A DNA stretch of 64,000 nucleotides from Mycetohabitans endofungorum (GCF_037477895.1 NZ_CP132744.1:1984001-2048000), one strand, 5' to 3'; numbered from the stretch's first letter, positions 30,654 through 38,854 are shown. The notes: generated by a model from the sequence alone, not told the origin. Program-made: numbers and translations.

Positions 30654-30718
30654 GCTTTTGGCGGACTGATCTGGTCTTTTGGCGGGCTGCTCTCACCTTT
30701 TGACGGATGGACTCACGC
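30635..30718 (+). repeat. Four degenerate 21-bp tandem repeats at the 3' end of moeA
   Basis: Units at 30635-30655, 30656-30676, 30677-30697 and 30698-30718 each begin TTTTG(A/G)CGG and have exactly 21 bases. In the moeA frame they would read PFDGLI-stop, AFGGLIW, SFGGLLS, PFDGWTH, so the stop codon lies in the first copy. The unit length is a multiple of three, consistent with duplication of the coding end of moeA. Confidence 0.85.
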
Positions 30719-30793
30719 ATACTCGCCGTTTTCATACAACTTCAGCACGCGCCCCGCGCGACCCTTTTCGCGAATGACCGCCGACGCTTCGAT

Positions 30794-31069
30794 ATGAAAA
30801 AACAAATCTCGTACATTGCCCCAGGGCAAACTGCCAAGGCGCTGATCTTCGTGTACCTGACCTTCAGCGTGCCGATCGTCCTACTCGGTATGCTAGTAGC
30901 ATTCGTGCGCTACGGCGCTGTTGAGCTATCAACGTTGTTCAGCGCGTTGATACTCAACGCCGTGCTTGGCTTCGTCCTGCTATGGATCGCATGTCACGCA
31001 TACAACTGGGTAGCATCGCGCTGCGGCGGCATCGAGATCGTGCTCTCCGATGCACCGGAGGAGGCATGA
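30794..31069 (+). CDS. Small inner-membrane protein resembling DUF3566
   Basis: 91 residues with two predicted membrane segments (ALIFVYLTFSVPIVLLGMLV and LFSALILNAVLGFVLLWIAC). The C-terminal YNWVASRCGGIEIVL resembles the YNLVAKxxGGIEVEL ending of DUF3566 proteins. The function is unknown. The ATG at 30794 starts MKKQISYIAPGQ; upstream frame sequence overlaps the tandem repeats and is not protein-like. Its TGA overlaps the ATG of the next mini-gene. Confidence 0.75.
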   Translation: MKKQISYIAPGQTAKALIFVYLTFSVPIVLLGMLVAFVRYGAVELSTLFSALILNAVLGFVLLWIACHAYNWVASRCGGIEIVLSDAPEEA

Positions 31070-31200
31070 CGTCACCATTGGCCACGCTCACCATCGAGCG
31101 ACAATGCGCCCGTTTCGAGTGGCGCGTCGTGCGCGTGACCGGAGAAGCCCTGCACCGTCTCACGGGTCTGCAAGCGCCACCTGACAATTCGTCGATCTGA
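31066..31200 (+). CDS. Unrecognised 44-residue protein coupled to the membrane gene upstream
   Basis: The ATG overlaps the preceding stop (ATGA) and is preceded by GGAGGAGG, so translation is likely. The product starts MTSPLATLTIERQCARFEW and contains a mixed basic/hydrophobic stretch without a known motif. No membrane segment or signal peptide. I do not recognise it. The convergent rmuC stop lies 42 bases beyond. Confidence 0.5.
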   Translation: MTSPLATLTIERQCARFEWRVVRVTGEALHRLTGLQAPPDNSSI

Positions 31201-31242
31201 CGGGTCCGCTTCCACTACGCTCGCTACCACAGCCGCACCGGC

Positions 31243-32739
31243 CTATTTACTGCCCTCGTCTGGCGTCGCTTGCGCTTGCCCTTCATCGCCCAGCAGCTCG
31301 GCAGCCTGCTCGCCAGGTAGCGCCTCGACGTCGCGCAACTTCCTATGCATCTGCCGTGTCCGGGTCTCAGCCAGTTCGATAGACCGCGCAACGGTCGCAA
31401 GCTGGTTCTTCGTTTTCGCCAGGACGTCGCCGAACTTGCCGAACTCCGTTTTCACCGCGCCGAGCACCTGCCAGACTTCGCTCGAGCGCTTTTCGATCGC
31501 CAGCGTACGGAAACCCATCTGCAAGCTGTTCAGCAACGCGGTCAGCGTGGTGGGTCCGGCAATCGTGACCCGATAGTCGCGCTGCAATGCGTCGGTCAAC
31601 CCAGGCCGGCGCAGAATTTCCGCATAGAGCCCCTCGGTCGGCAGAAACAGAAGGGCAAAGTCCGTCGTATGCGGCGGCGACACATACTTGTCTGCAATCG
31701 CCTTGGCCTCCAGCCTGATACGCGTTTCCAGCGCGCGGGCCGCCTCCTCGACGCCAACGGGGTCAGCCCGATCCTGTGCGTCGATTAACCGCTCGTAGTC
31801 CTCACGAGGGAATTTCGCATCAATCGGCAGCCATACCGGCTGCGCATTACGTTGCTCACTTTCGCCCCGGCCCGGTAGCCGGATCGCGAATTCGACGCGC
31901 TCGCTGCTGCGCGGCACCGTCGCCACGTTCTTCGCATATTGATCGAGCGTGAGCATCTGTTCGAGCAGCGCCTCGAGCTGAACCTCGCCCCAGGTACCGC
32001 GCGTCTTGACATTGGTCAACACCTTCTTTAGGTCCCCGACGCCCGCAGCGAGCATCTGCATCTCGCCCAAGCCACGATGAACCTGCTCGAGCCGGTCTGA
32101 CACTAGCTTGAACGATTCGCCCAAGCGCTGCTCCAGCGTGGCATGAAGCTTTTCATCGACAATACGCCGCATCTCATCGAGCTTGGCCGCATTGTTTGCC
32201 TCAATATCCTTGAGTTTTTGCTCGAGCGTCGCCCGCACTTCGGCAAGACGCCGCTCGTTGCTCTCCGACAGCACGGCCAATTGCTGGTTTAGCGTATCGC
32301 CGAATCGCTTCAATGCAGCAGCCTGCTCCTCGCGCGCATGTTGCGCCTGCTGTTGGCCGGACAAACGAAACGCATCAAGCTGCTGCGCATTGCTCTGCGT
32401 AAGTTTGGCCAATTGCTGCGCGAAGCCATCAATCTGGTTGTTTTGCACCGTAGCGATACTCGTGAGTTGCGCCGCAAGCGCCTGTTGTAATTGCGTGACG
32501 CCGGCGCCGGCATCGGCGCGCGACACGCGGGCGCTGTCGATCAGCTCCGCGCGCAACTCGCGCTCTAGCCTTTCCTGGGAGCGCGCGTGCGTATCGCCCA
32601 ATTCGCACACCCGCTGCGCGAGCGCTTGCAGCGATGCGTCGGTCACGTTGCCGGCATCGCGTTGCCGCATCGTGGCCGCGACAACGAGCAGCGCGGCGGC
32701 CAATACGGCTACTGCGACTGCTAGGATGATCGTCAGCAT
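31243..32739 (-). CDS. rmuC: DNA recombination protein RmuC
   Basis: RmuC limits inversions at short inverted repeats, probably as a nuclease-like factor. An N-terminal membrane anchor (MLTIILAVAVAVLAAALLVVA split here) is followed by about 230 residues of coiled coil rich in Gln, Ala, Leu and Glu, then the conserved core with TRGTWGEVQLEALLEQML, WLPIDAKFPREDYERL and DFALLFLPTEGLYAEIL. The start at 32739 puts the membrane anchor at the extreme N-terminus; an ATG at 32781 is possible. Its 5' end abuts a truncated dehydrogenase gene. Confidence 0.92.
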   Translation of the reverse strand: MLTIILAVAVAVLAAALLVVAATMRQRDAGNVTDASLQALAQRVCELGDTHARSQERLERELRAELIDSARVSRADAGAGVTQLQQALAAQLTSIATVQNNQIDGFAQQLAKLTQSNAQQLDAFRLSGQQQAQHAREEQAAALKRFGDTLNQQLAVLSESNERRLAEVRATLEQKLKDIEANNAAKLDEMRRIVDEKLHATLEQRLGESFKLVSDRLEQVHRGLGEMQMLAAGVGDLKKVLTNVKTRGTWGEVQLEALLEQMLTLDQYAKNVATVPRSSERVEFAIRLPGRGESEQRNAQPVWLPIDAKFPREDYERLIDAQDRADPVGVEEAARALETRIRLEAKAIADKYVSPPHTTDFALLFLPTEGLYAEILRRPGLTDALQRDYRVTIAGPTTLTALLNSLQMGFRTLAIEKRSSEVWQVLGAVKTEFGKFGDVLAKTKNQLATVARSIELAETRTRQMHRKLRDVEALPGEQAAELLGDEGQAQATPDEGSK

Positions 32740-32969
32740 GCGCGCATTACCCCCAGCTCGTCCTGGGTCCATAAGCCGCATTCAACTGGGCTTCGATTTG
32801 CGGCGCGACACGCGCTCAATGCGCCATCCTTATCCGCCACGCGCGCGGTCAGTTCGTCGTGCGTGAGCAGAGGGTCGTCGCAATTCACATCGACATCGAA
32901 ATATTGCTCAAGCGTTTCGCGTACATCCGGGAAGTTCATCCGCGCCACCCAAGCCTTTTGCTTCATCAC
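32733..32969 (-). pseudogene. N-terminal remnant of a D-2-hydroxyacid dehydrogenase
   Basis: The first 50 or so residues (KAWVARMNFPDVRETLEQYF, then LTARVADKDGAL) match the start of Burkholderia glyoxylate/gluconate 2-dehydrogenases, which begin with a lone substrate-domain strand, a helix and ADKDGAL. After ADKDGAL the similarity stops and the frame runs into the rmuC 5' end. The NAD-binding domain and the catalytic Arg/Glu/His are missing, so more than 250 residues were lost. It cannot be an active enzyme. Confidence 0.65.
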
Positions 32970-32997
32970 CGTTCCAGTCCAAGTTTGCGCCCAGCGC

Positions 32998-34419
32998 TCA
33001 ATGCCAAAAAAAGAGCCATGTCGTCATGACGAATACCGGTAGCAGTACGCAGGCCGACCATCCAATGAAGCCAAAAAAACTCGGCATGCGCACGCCACGC
33101 GACTCGGCAATGGCCTTGACCATGAAGTTCGGCGCGTTGCCAATGTACGTATTCGCTCCCATGAATACCGCGCCGGCAGAAATCGCCGCGAGTGTTGACG
33201 CACCGGACGTCATCAACGTCTGCGCGTCGCCACCCGCGATGTTGAAGAACACTAGGTAAGTCGGCGCATTGTCCAGGAACGATGACAACAACCCTGTCAC
33301 CCAGAAGTATAGGGGTACGGTGGCTTGCTCGTCCTGCAGCGTCCACTGCACCGCGTCGGCGAACGCACCCCGCTGTCCGGCATGCAGCATCGCGATTACC
33401 GGTGCAATCGTCACGAAGATGCCGGCGAAGAGCTTGGCGACCTCATCGATTGGTGCCCAGCTAAAACCATTGCCCTCGCGCGCGGAGGATGGCGTCACGC
33501 GCAGCGACACGAACAGCACGACCAGCAGTCCGGCGTCACGGAGCATGTTTTGCAACTGGACTGGCACGCCGAAAACGTCGAATTGCACGCGAGGTTGCCA
33601 GACGCCGCTTATCAGTACCAGGACGATGATGCACGCCAACAGTGCGAAATTCACTTTGCCGTCGATCGCAACGCCGCGCAAGTCCGGTGTCAGGGCCACC
33701 CGCGCCGGCCCGGGGTTGCCGTCACGCTTGAAATAATAGCTATCCAGCACATAGAACACCGACAGCACCGTGGCGGTGACGAACAGGGCCGGCAACGCCA
33801 AATGCACGGTCGTCCAGAAGAAATCGACACCGTTCAGGAAGCCAAGAAACAATGGTGGATCGCCGAGCGGTGACAGCGCACCGCCCGCATTTGCGACCAG
33901 GAAAATAAAGAACACCACCACATGCGCAGCATGTCGGCGGTTGTCATTAGCCCGCAGCAACGGCCGGATCAGCAGCATCGCCGCGCCCGTCGTTCCCATG
34001 ATGCTTGCTAGCAGCGTGCCAAGCGCGATTAGGCCGGTATTGAGAGCGGGCGATCCATGTAAATTGCCGCGCACGCAGATGCCGCCAGCCACCGTATACA
34101 GCGCGGCCAGCAACACGATGAACGGCACATACTCGGCAATTACGGCATGGGCGAGCGACGCGAGCGCTGCGCCGGCACCGAACGACGCGGCGAACGGCAC
34201 CAGAAATGCCAGCGCACAAACCGCTGCGACTTTGCCGAAATGGCGGTGCCAAAACGTCGGAGCCAGCAGCGGCAGCAACGCGATCGACAGCAGCATGCCC
34301 GCAAATGGCAGTGCCCAATGCAGGCCCAGTTGCGAGCCATCGACGTCGGCCGCGTACACGGCAAGCGGGACACAGGCGAGTACTACACCCGCCGGCAGAA
34401 CAGCAAAAAACCTCGTCAT
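32998..34419 (-). CDS. nhaD: Sodium:proton antiporter, NhaD type
   Basis: 473-residue integral membrane protein of the ion-transporter superfamily. About eleven to thirteen hydrophobic segments are visible, beginning with a probable signal or first helix (FFAVLPAGVVLACVPLAVYA). Motifs include LIALGTLLASIMGTTGAAMLLIRPLL, NAGGALSPLGDPPLFLGFL and FLDNAPTYLVFFNIAGGD, typical of NhaD antiporters, in which the Gly/Pro/Asp and Asp/Asn residues line the transport path. It is flanked on both sides by gene remnants. Confidence 0.88.
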   Translation of the reverse strand: MTRFFAVLPAGVVLACVPLAVYAADVDGSQLGLHWALPFAGMLLSIALLPLLAPTFWHRHFGKVAAVCALAFLVPFAASFGAGAALASLAHAVIAEYVPFIVLLAALYTVAGGICVRGNLHGSPALNTGLIALGTLLASIMGTTGAAMLLIRPLLRANDNRRHAAHVVVFFIFLVANAGGALSPLGDPPLFLGFLNGVDFFWTTVHLALPALFVTATVLSVFYVLDSYYFKRDGNPGPARVALTPDLRGVAIDGKVNFALLACIIVLVLISGVWQPRVQFDVFGVPVQLQNMLRDAGLLVVLFVSLRVTPSSAREGNGFSWAPIDEVAKLFAGIFVTIAPVIAMLHAGQRGAFADAVQWTLQDEQATVPLYFWVTGLLSSFLDNAPTYLVFFNIAGGDAQTLMTSGASTLAAISAGAVFMGANTYIGNAPNFMVKAIAESRGVRMPSFFGFIGWSACVLLPVFVMTTWLFFWH

Positions 34420-34544
34420 GTGTCGTATCAGAAAAACAGGAATTATGCGTCACGCACAACGACTGCATGAACGCAATAAGGATCATGCGCACCTAGCACA
34501 ATGGTTTGTTTGATGTCACCGCACGCATCAACGCAAACGCGTCC

Positions 34545-34763
34545 TCAAAGCCGCCGACGACGCGCGACGCTGGTCGCCATCTTGCGCGATTGCACGGCAA
34601 ACAGCTCAACGAGATCGCCCCGCAGATTGGGACGCGGGCCGGCCGGGCGCCACACCCGATAGTCGGTAAGCACCTCGTGCTCGGCCGCCGCAGGCTGCGC
34701 CGGCCGGCGCTGCGCCGCGCGGATGCGCGCGATGATATTGCGGCGAGCCGCCGAAGTGTCCAT
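34545..34763 (-). pseudogene. N-terminal remnant of a LutC/YkgG-type lactate utilisation protein
   Basis: 72 codons starting MDTSAARRNIIARIRAAQRR and continuing RVWRPAGPRPNLRGDLVELF and SRKMATSVARRR. This matches the first third of LutC proteins, which begin with a helix ARxNIxARIRAA and contain RHPxGPRP and a helix ending in M(A/S)TTVA. The LUD-domain core that should follow is missing; the frame ends in unrelated sequence before nhaD. Neither lutA nor lutB is nearby. Confidence 0.55.
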
Positions 34764-34967
34764 GTAGCGATTCTTTGTTAGCGCGTCGGCGACGCCTTCG
34801 CGCAGATTATACCGACGGGCGCGGCGCAGCCATTGGCCGGATGACCATCGGCGATTTTGATGGTCGTGGTGGCACCCAGCCTGCAGCGGGACGCCACTGC
34901 GCCATGCAGTGCGATGCGACCACGGGGCGCCGCGTACGCGCCGCCCCGCGTGCCGGCCTCACCTGGT

Positions 34968-36161
34968 TCAGTGGCCCGCCTCCAACAGCATGTCAATCTC
35001 GAACACCTGCCGCAAATACGCGATGTACGCGGGATCGTCGCACATGTTCTTGCCCGGCGAGTCGGACAATTTCGCAACGGGCTGGCCATTGCAGCGGACC
35101 ATTTTCATCACGATCTGCAGCGGCGCATAGCCCAGGTCGTTGGTTAAGTTGGTGCCCACGCCAAATGCCAGTTTGCAGCGGCCGCGAAAACGCTCGTACA
35201 GCTGCAGCACCTTCGGAATATCAAGTGCATCGGAAAAGACTAGGATTTTAGTGCGAGGATCGCAGCGATTGAACTCGTAGTGTTTCAATAGCTGCTCGCC
35301 CCATTCGAACGGGTCCCCCGAATCGTGCCGTGCGCCGTCGAAAAGCTTGCAGAAATACATATCGAAGTCGCGCAGGAACGCCTTCATGCCGTAGACGTCG
35401 GACAACGCAATGCCGAGATCGCCGCGGTATTCCTTGGCCCACATCTCAAAACCGAAGATCTGCGAATCGCGCAGCCGCGGCCCCAGCGCCTGACACGCCT
35501 GCAGGTACTCGTGCGCCATCGTGCCCAGTGGCGTCAATCCGTGCTTCATCGCGTAGTAAACATTGCTGGTGCCGGCAAACTGCTCGCCGAGCCCCGCCAT
35601 CAGCGTCAGGATGACCTCCTCGTGCCACTGCTTCGAAAAACGTCGCCGCGTACCGTAGTCGGCAATCTTGCAATCGGCGTAGTCGGGTCTGGCGCCGAGC
35701 ATCGCCATCTTGCCAGTCAGCCGCTCGCGTCCCTCGTGGTACGCCGGCGAGCGCTGCGTATTACGGAAATAGACCTCGTTGACGATCGCCAGCACCGGGA
35801 TCTCGAACAGGATCGTATGCAGCCACGGCCCGCGCACGACGATCTCGATCTCACCGTTGGCCTTCGGCGACGGCCAGACGCGAATGTACTTCTCGTTGAG
35901 CTGGAATAGCGCGAGGAAGTCGACGAAGTCGCTCTTGATAAAGCGCAACTGGCGCAAGTAGTCGAGCTCGTCGTCGGTGAAACGCAACTGGCACAAGTGG
36001 CCGATCTGCTCCCGGATCTCGCCCACGTAGGGCACCAGGTCGATGCCGCGCGTGCGGCAACGGAACCGGTACTCGACGCTGGCGGCAGGAAAATGATGCA
36101 GCACGACCTGCATCATCGTGAATTTGTAGAGATCGGTATCGAGTAACGAAGTGATGATCAT
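34968..36161 (-). CDS. pncB: Nicotinate phosphoribosyltransferase
   Basis: Makes nicotinate mononucleotide from nicotinate and PRPP in NAD salvage. The N-terminus [20 protein letters not shown] is the family signature; [14 protein letters not shown] contains the phosphorylatable-histidine segment, and [15 protein letters not shown] forms part of the PRPP site. The ATG at 36161 (MIITSLLDT) gives 397 residues, as in E. coli PncB. It is divergent from fdxA. The 204 bases between it and the lutC remnant contain no gene I can support. Confidence 0.95.
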   Translation of the reverse strand: MIITSLLDTDLYKFTMMQVVLHHFPAASVEYRFRCRTRGIDLVPYVGEIREQIGHLCQLRFTDDELDYLRQLRFIKSDFVDFLALFQLNEKYIRVWPSPKANGEIEIVVRGPWLHTILFEIPVLAIVNEVYFRNTQRSPAYHEGRERLTGKMAMLGARPDYADCKIADYGTRRRFSKQWHEEVILTLMAGLGEQFAGTSNVYYAMKHGLTPLGTMAHEYLQACQALGPRLRDSQIFGFEMWAKEYRGDLGIALSDVYGMKAFLRDFDMYFCKLFDGARHDSGDPFEWGEQLLKHYEFNRCDPRTKILVFSDALDIPKVLQLYERFRGRCKLAFGVGTNLTNDLGYAPLQIVMKMVRCNGQPVAKLSDSPGKNMCDDPAYIAYLRQVFEIDMLLEAGH

Positions 36162-36428
36162 GGTCGCACAGCCAGGCACAGGCTGGAAGCTCGGACAGGC
36201 CGCGGCCGTTTGGCGCGGCACCTGACGCTGAGGTTAGCGCAAGCGATGCCACGGCACGTACGCAGCACCGTTGCCTCATATAAAGACATCACCAAAGTGT
36301 ATAACAGCATCAGACGGGAGAGCGACGACGCGGCGACGCGGTGCGCTACAATAGTTATTTTGCAAAATGGTGGCGTCCGTGGCTACATCGTGTGTCCACA
36401 TCGCTATACACAGAGTGCAGGAGCTTCA

Positions 36429-36752
36429 ATGACTCACGTTGTGACCGAAAGCTGCATCAAGTGTCGCTATACCGACTGTGTCGACGTATGCCCGGTGGAC
36501 TGCTTTCGCGAAGGTCCGAACTTCCTCGCGATCGACCCGGATGAGTGCATCGATTGCGCGGTTTGCGTGGCGGAATGCCCGGTCAATGCGATCTATGCGG
36601 AAGAAGACGTCCCCGGTGATCAGCAACAATTTATCCAACTGAACGCGGAACTGGCGAAGGACTGGCCCAGCATCACGAGGACCAAACCTGCTCTGCCGGA
36701 CGCGGAGGAATGGAAAGACGTGAAGGATAAACTGAAGCTGCTCGAGCGATGA
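36429..36752 (+). CDS. fdxA: 7Fe ferredoxin FdxA
   Basis: 107-residue ferredoxin with one [3Fe-4S] and one [4Fe-4S] cluster. By comparison with Azotobacter ferredoxin I, C9, C17 and C50 should hold the 3Fe cluster and C21, C40, C43 and C46 the 4Fe cluster ([16 protein letters not shown] and [13 protein letters not shown]). The C-terminal 50 residues are the long tail of this class. The ATG at 36429 has AGGAG six bases upstream; the longer open frame is not conserved. Confidence 0.96.
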   Translation: MTHVVTESCIKCRYTDCVDVCPVDCFREGPNFLAIDPDECIDCAVCVAECPVNAIYAEEDVPGDQQQFIQLNAELAKDWPSITRTKPALPDAEEWKDVKDKLKLLER

Positions 36753-36804
36753 GCGCGCCGGGTGCGTCGATGATCGACGACATCACGCCTTGATGCGCCA
36801 CCTG

Positions 36805-36833
36805 TTGACAAGACGATAAGACACCGATAGAAT
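36805..36833 (+). promoter_or_regulatory. Sigma-70 promoter of tRNA-Asn
   Basis: TTGACA (36805-36810) and TAGAAT (36828-36833) with a 17-base spacer, ending 16 bases before the tRNA. A perfect -35 and a near-consensus -10, typical of a strong stable-RNA promoter. Confidence 0.88.
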
Positions 36834-36849
36834 TTCATTTCTCTGCTGT

Positions 36850-36925
36850 TCCCCGATAGCTCAGTCGGTAGAGCGCCGGACTGTTAATCCGTAGGTCCCT
36901 GGTTCGAGCCCAGGTCGGGGAGCCA
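36850..36925 (+). tRNA. tRNA-Asn (GTT)
   Basis: 76 bases folding into a cloverleaf: acceptor arms 36850-36856 and 36915-36921 pair perfectly, the anticodon loop CTGTTAA carries GTT, and GGTTCGAGCC forms the T loop. CCA is encoded. One non-pairing position (C-T) is at the top of the anticodon stem. tRNA genes are common integration sites, and the sequence composition changes right after this one. Confidence 0.98.
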
Positions 36926-36932
36926 AGAAATC

Positions 36933-36964
36933 AAGGGGTTGCGTGAAGGCGCAACCCCTTTTTT
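36933..36964 (+). terminator. Intrinsic terminator after tRNA-Asn
   Basis: Eleven-base perfect stem (36933-36943 with 36950-36960), six-base loop, then a T6 run. Strong rho-independent terminator for the tRNA transcript. Confidence 0.93.
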
Positions 36965-37378
36965 CAGTTAGCCTTTTATATTAGTAACAGCTAATATTCC
37001 TCATAGGAAAACTTCGCCCAATCCTTCTCCTTCGATCTCGCTTAGCAATTGCACCCAACCCGTCTGCTGCTAACTTCCGGCGGATTCGAACTGGCGCTCA
37101 TTGAACGCTGATTCGTGAGCGGCTACTGGCCCATGTAGATCGGTAACCGAGTGCATGGTGTGCTATGCGTTCTAGCTGAACTAATTCGTCGCCCTTACCC
37201 GGTACACCGTCGATTATGTGCCGTCACGGCTTGACCTGATGCCCTAATTGCCAACGCGTCATCCGCCGAAAATCTAGCGATCTTGGCTTCTGGCTGTGTT
37301 CCTCTGTTCGCTTTCGGGTACCTTACGGCGCATCATCATTTCGCACTGCATGTTCCTAATTTCTTGCTGAGGTTGCCA
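36965..37378 (+). other. A+T-richer gene-free stretch between tRNA-Asn and the F-box gene
   Basis: About 414 bases with stops in all frames. It begins with a perfect A+T palindrome (ATATTAG at 36978-36984 and CTAATAT at 36991-36997). I find no transposase or integrase remnant and no copy of the tRNA 3' end that would mark an attachment site. Base composition is clearly less G+C-rich than the flanking core genes. The promoter of the F-box gene should be here but none is convincing. Confidence 0.5.
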
Positions 37379-38728
37379 ATGGACTGTGACTTGCATGCAG
37401 CGTTGAACAATCACCAGCCAGCCTATATCTGCGCACAGGCAGTCTGCCCGCAACCGACGACGTTAACGCTTTCACCCGGCGGCGCGTTGGCGAACCCGCT
37501 GGCCAAGCACCCCACCACCTACCAAGATCTGCCGCACGAAGTGATCGCACGGATCGGCCACTACGTGCCCGTGCAAGACGTGATGTCATTCTCCGCCGTC
37601 GATCGGCGCACGTATCATGCGATGAGGATGAGGCGCCTCGTCTATCGCTATTGGCAACGGGCAAACCAGGCCGTAAGCCTTGAGTCAATCAAACAACTGT
37701 TGGACGAGATGGGCGACACGCTTGCTGATCCAGCGCAGCACGCCGAACCCCTGGACGCACTGCGCCGGCGTTTGCGAGCGTTGCCTAAAGCCGGGCGTGT
37801 CGACGTATTTAAGCGTTTGTACGCGGCCGCGCAGCGTATCCCGCAGGACGGTGTACAGATACAAAAGGCGATGTTGCTCACGCATTACGATTACGATGAG
37901 CACGAATGGATTGAACTATTTGACTTTGCGCACGCGCTGGCCGAGCAGCGTGGGCCCAGGCAAGATAACGTGTGGCTGGAACTGACGCTTGGATTGTGGT
38001 CTTTCTCTGTCGATACCCCTGAAACGCCTCAGTTTGCTCAGCGGTATCACGCGCTCCTAGCACGGCTACCGTCATTGCACGTTGCAGAACAAGCGCAGAT
38101 GATTCCACTATTATCTCGTTTTTTAAAACATTTTAATAAGGCGAACCCGCGCATCCCTGAACTGTATTCGATCTTATGTGAACGGGCCCGGCGACTGCCG
38201 ACTTTGTATCAAGGCGCGTCCGTCGGTGTGTTGGCGGACAGCGTTTGGCTATTGCCGAAAGTGGAGCAACCTGTACGATACGCGCAGATGCGCAATTGGG
38301 CGCTATCACTGCCCAATGAGTCGTTGGGCATCACCCTGCGATATTTGTTTGAAGGACTTTACAAGTTGCCATCTGAGCAACAGGCACAGGAGTTTGCATT
38401 GCTTAAACGCCGTTTGGCGCACATGCCAGCGGGGCAGCGCACGCATGCGGCAATCGGGCTGCTCAAACGCGTCAGTATTATAAACGACACGCAAGCAAAA
38501 CGAGTCTGGCGGCAAGGATTGAATTTACTGAATGGGGCGGGCGAAGCCGCCTTATGGGACGTACTTAGTGAGCTTCGGGACGATGGCGTGCTATTTGATT
38601 TAGAGGATCCCCAATGGGAAATAGCGATGGACGAGATTACGCACTTTATGGAAGCCAACCAGTTCTCCGAGCCAGCCCGGGCGCGAATCCAAAATAGTGC
38701 TCTCTGGCTCAGAACTATGTACGATTAG
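37379..38728 (+). CDS. F-box protein with alpha-helical repeat array, candidate secreted effector
   Basis: 449 residues; the ATG at 37379 has TGAGG upstream, while an earlier in-frame codon at 37283 would add 32 hydrophobic residues. Residues 51-82 (LPHEVIARIGHYVPVQDVMS, then FSAVDRR) fit the eukaryotic F-box consensus LPxExLxxIxxYxPxxDxxxxxxVxRR, which binds SKP1 in SCF ubiquitin ligases. From about residue 118 the protein is made of helical units. Prolines at 274, 293, 312, 331 and 350, and at 136 and 155, are spaced exactly 19 residues apart and usually follow Leu, giving paired helices of 38 residues, as in an alpha-solenoid. No signal peptide or membrane segment. Codon use is A+T-richer than its neighbours. 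F-box effectors with leucine-rich repeats (GALA) are known from Ralstonia; this repeat type is different. The secretion route is unknown. Confidence 0.75.
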   Translation: MDCDLHAALNNHQPAYICAQAVCPQPTTLTLSPGGALANPLAKHPTTYQDLPHEVIARIGHYVPVQDVMSFSAVDRRTYHAMRMRRLVYRYWQRANQAVSLESIKQLLDEMGDTLADPAQHAEPLDALRRRLRALPKAGRVDVFKRLYAAAQRIPQDGVQIQKAMLLTHYDYDEHEWIELFDFAHALAEQRGPRQDNVWLELTLGLWSFSVDTPETPQFAQRYHALLARLPSLHVAEQAQMIPLLSRFLKHFNKANPRIPELYSILCERARRLPTLYQGASVGVLADSVWLLPKVEQPVRYAQMRNWALSLPNESLGITLRYLFEGLYKLPSEQQAQEFALLKRRLAHMPAGQRTHAAIGLLKRVSIINDTQAKRVWRQGLNLLNGAGEAALWDVLSELRDDGVLFDLEDPQWEIAMDEITHFMEANQFSEPARARIQNSALWLRTMYD

Positions 38729-38854
38729 TCACAGTTTTTAGCGCAGCAGTGAATTTGTAGGCCGTGACGTCAATGCGTCCGACATCAGTATTCGATAGAC
38801 GCTTGGTTTCGCCGCCCATCCAGTTCAGTCTGAGGCGGCGGCGCGCCGATCGTC

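Noticed and set aside
37060..37260. Insertion-sequence remnant in the gap before the F-box gene
   Set aside because: A 28-codon minus-strand frame exists but no transposase motif or terminal inverted repeats could be identified.
37240..37378. Possible hrp/PIP-type box (TTCG-N16-TTCG or TTCGC-N15-TTCGC) upstream of the F-box gene
   Set aside because: TTCG elements occur, but their spacings (22-29 bases) do not match the known boxes, so no link to type 3 secretion control can be claimed from the sequence.
36925..38760. Attachment-site duplication of the tRNA-Asn 3' end
   Set aside because: I looked for a second copy of the T-arm/acceptor sequence downstream and saw none in this window.
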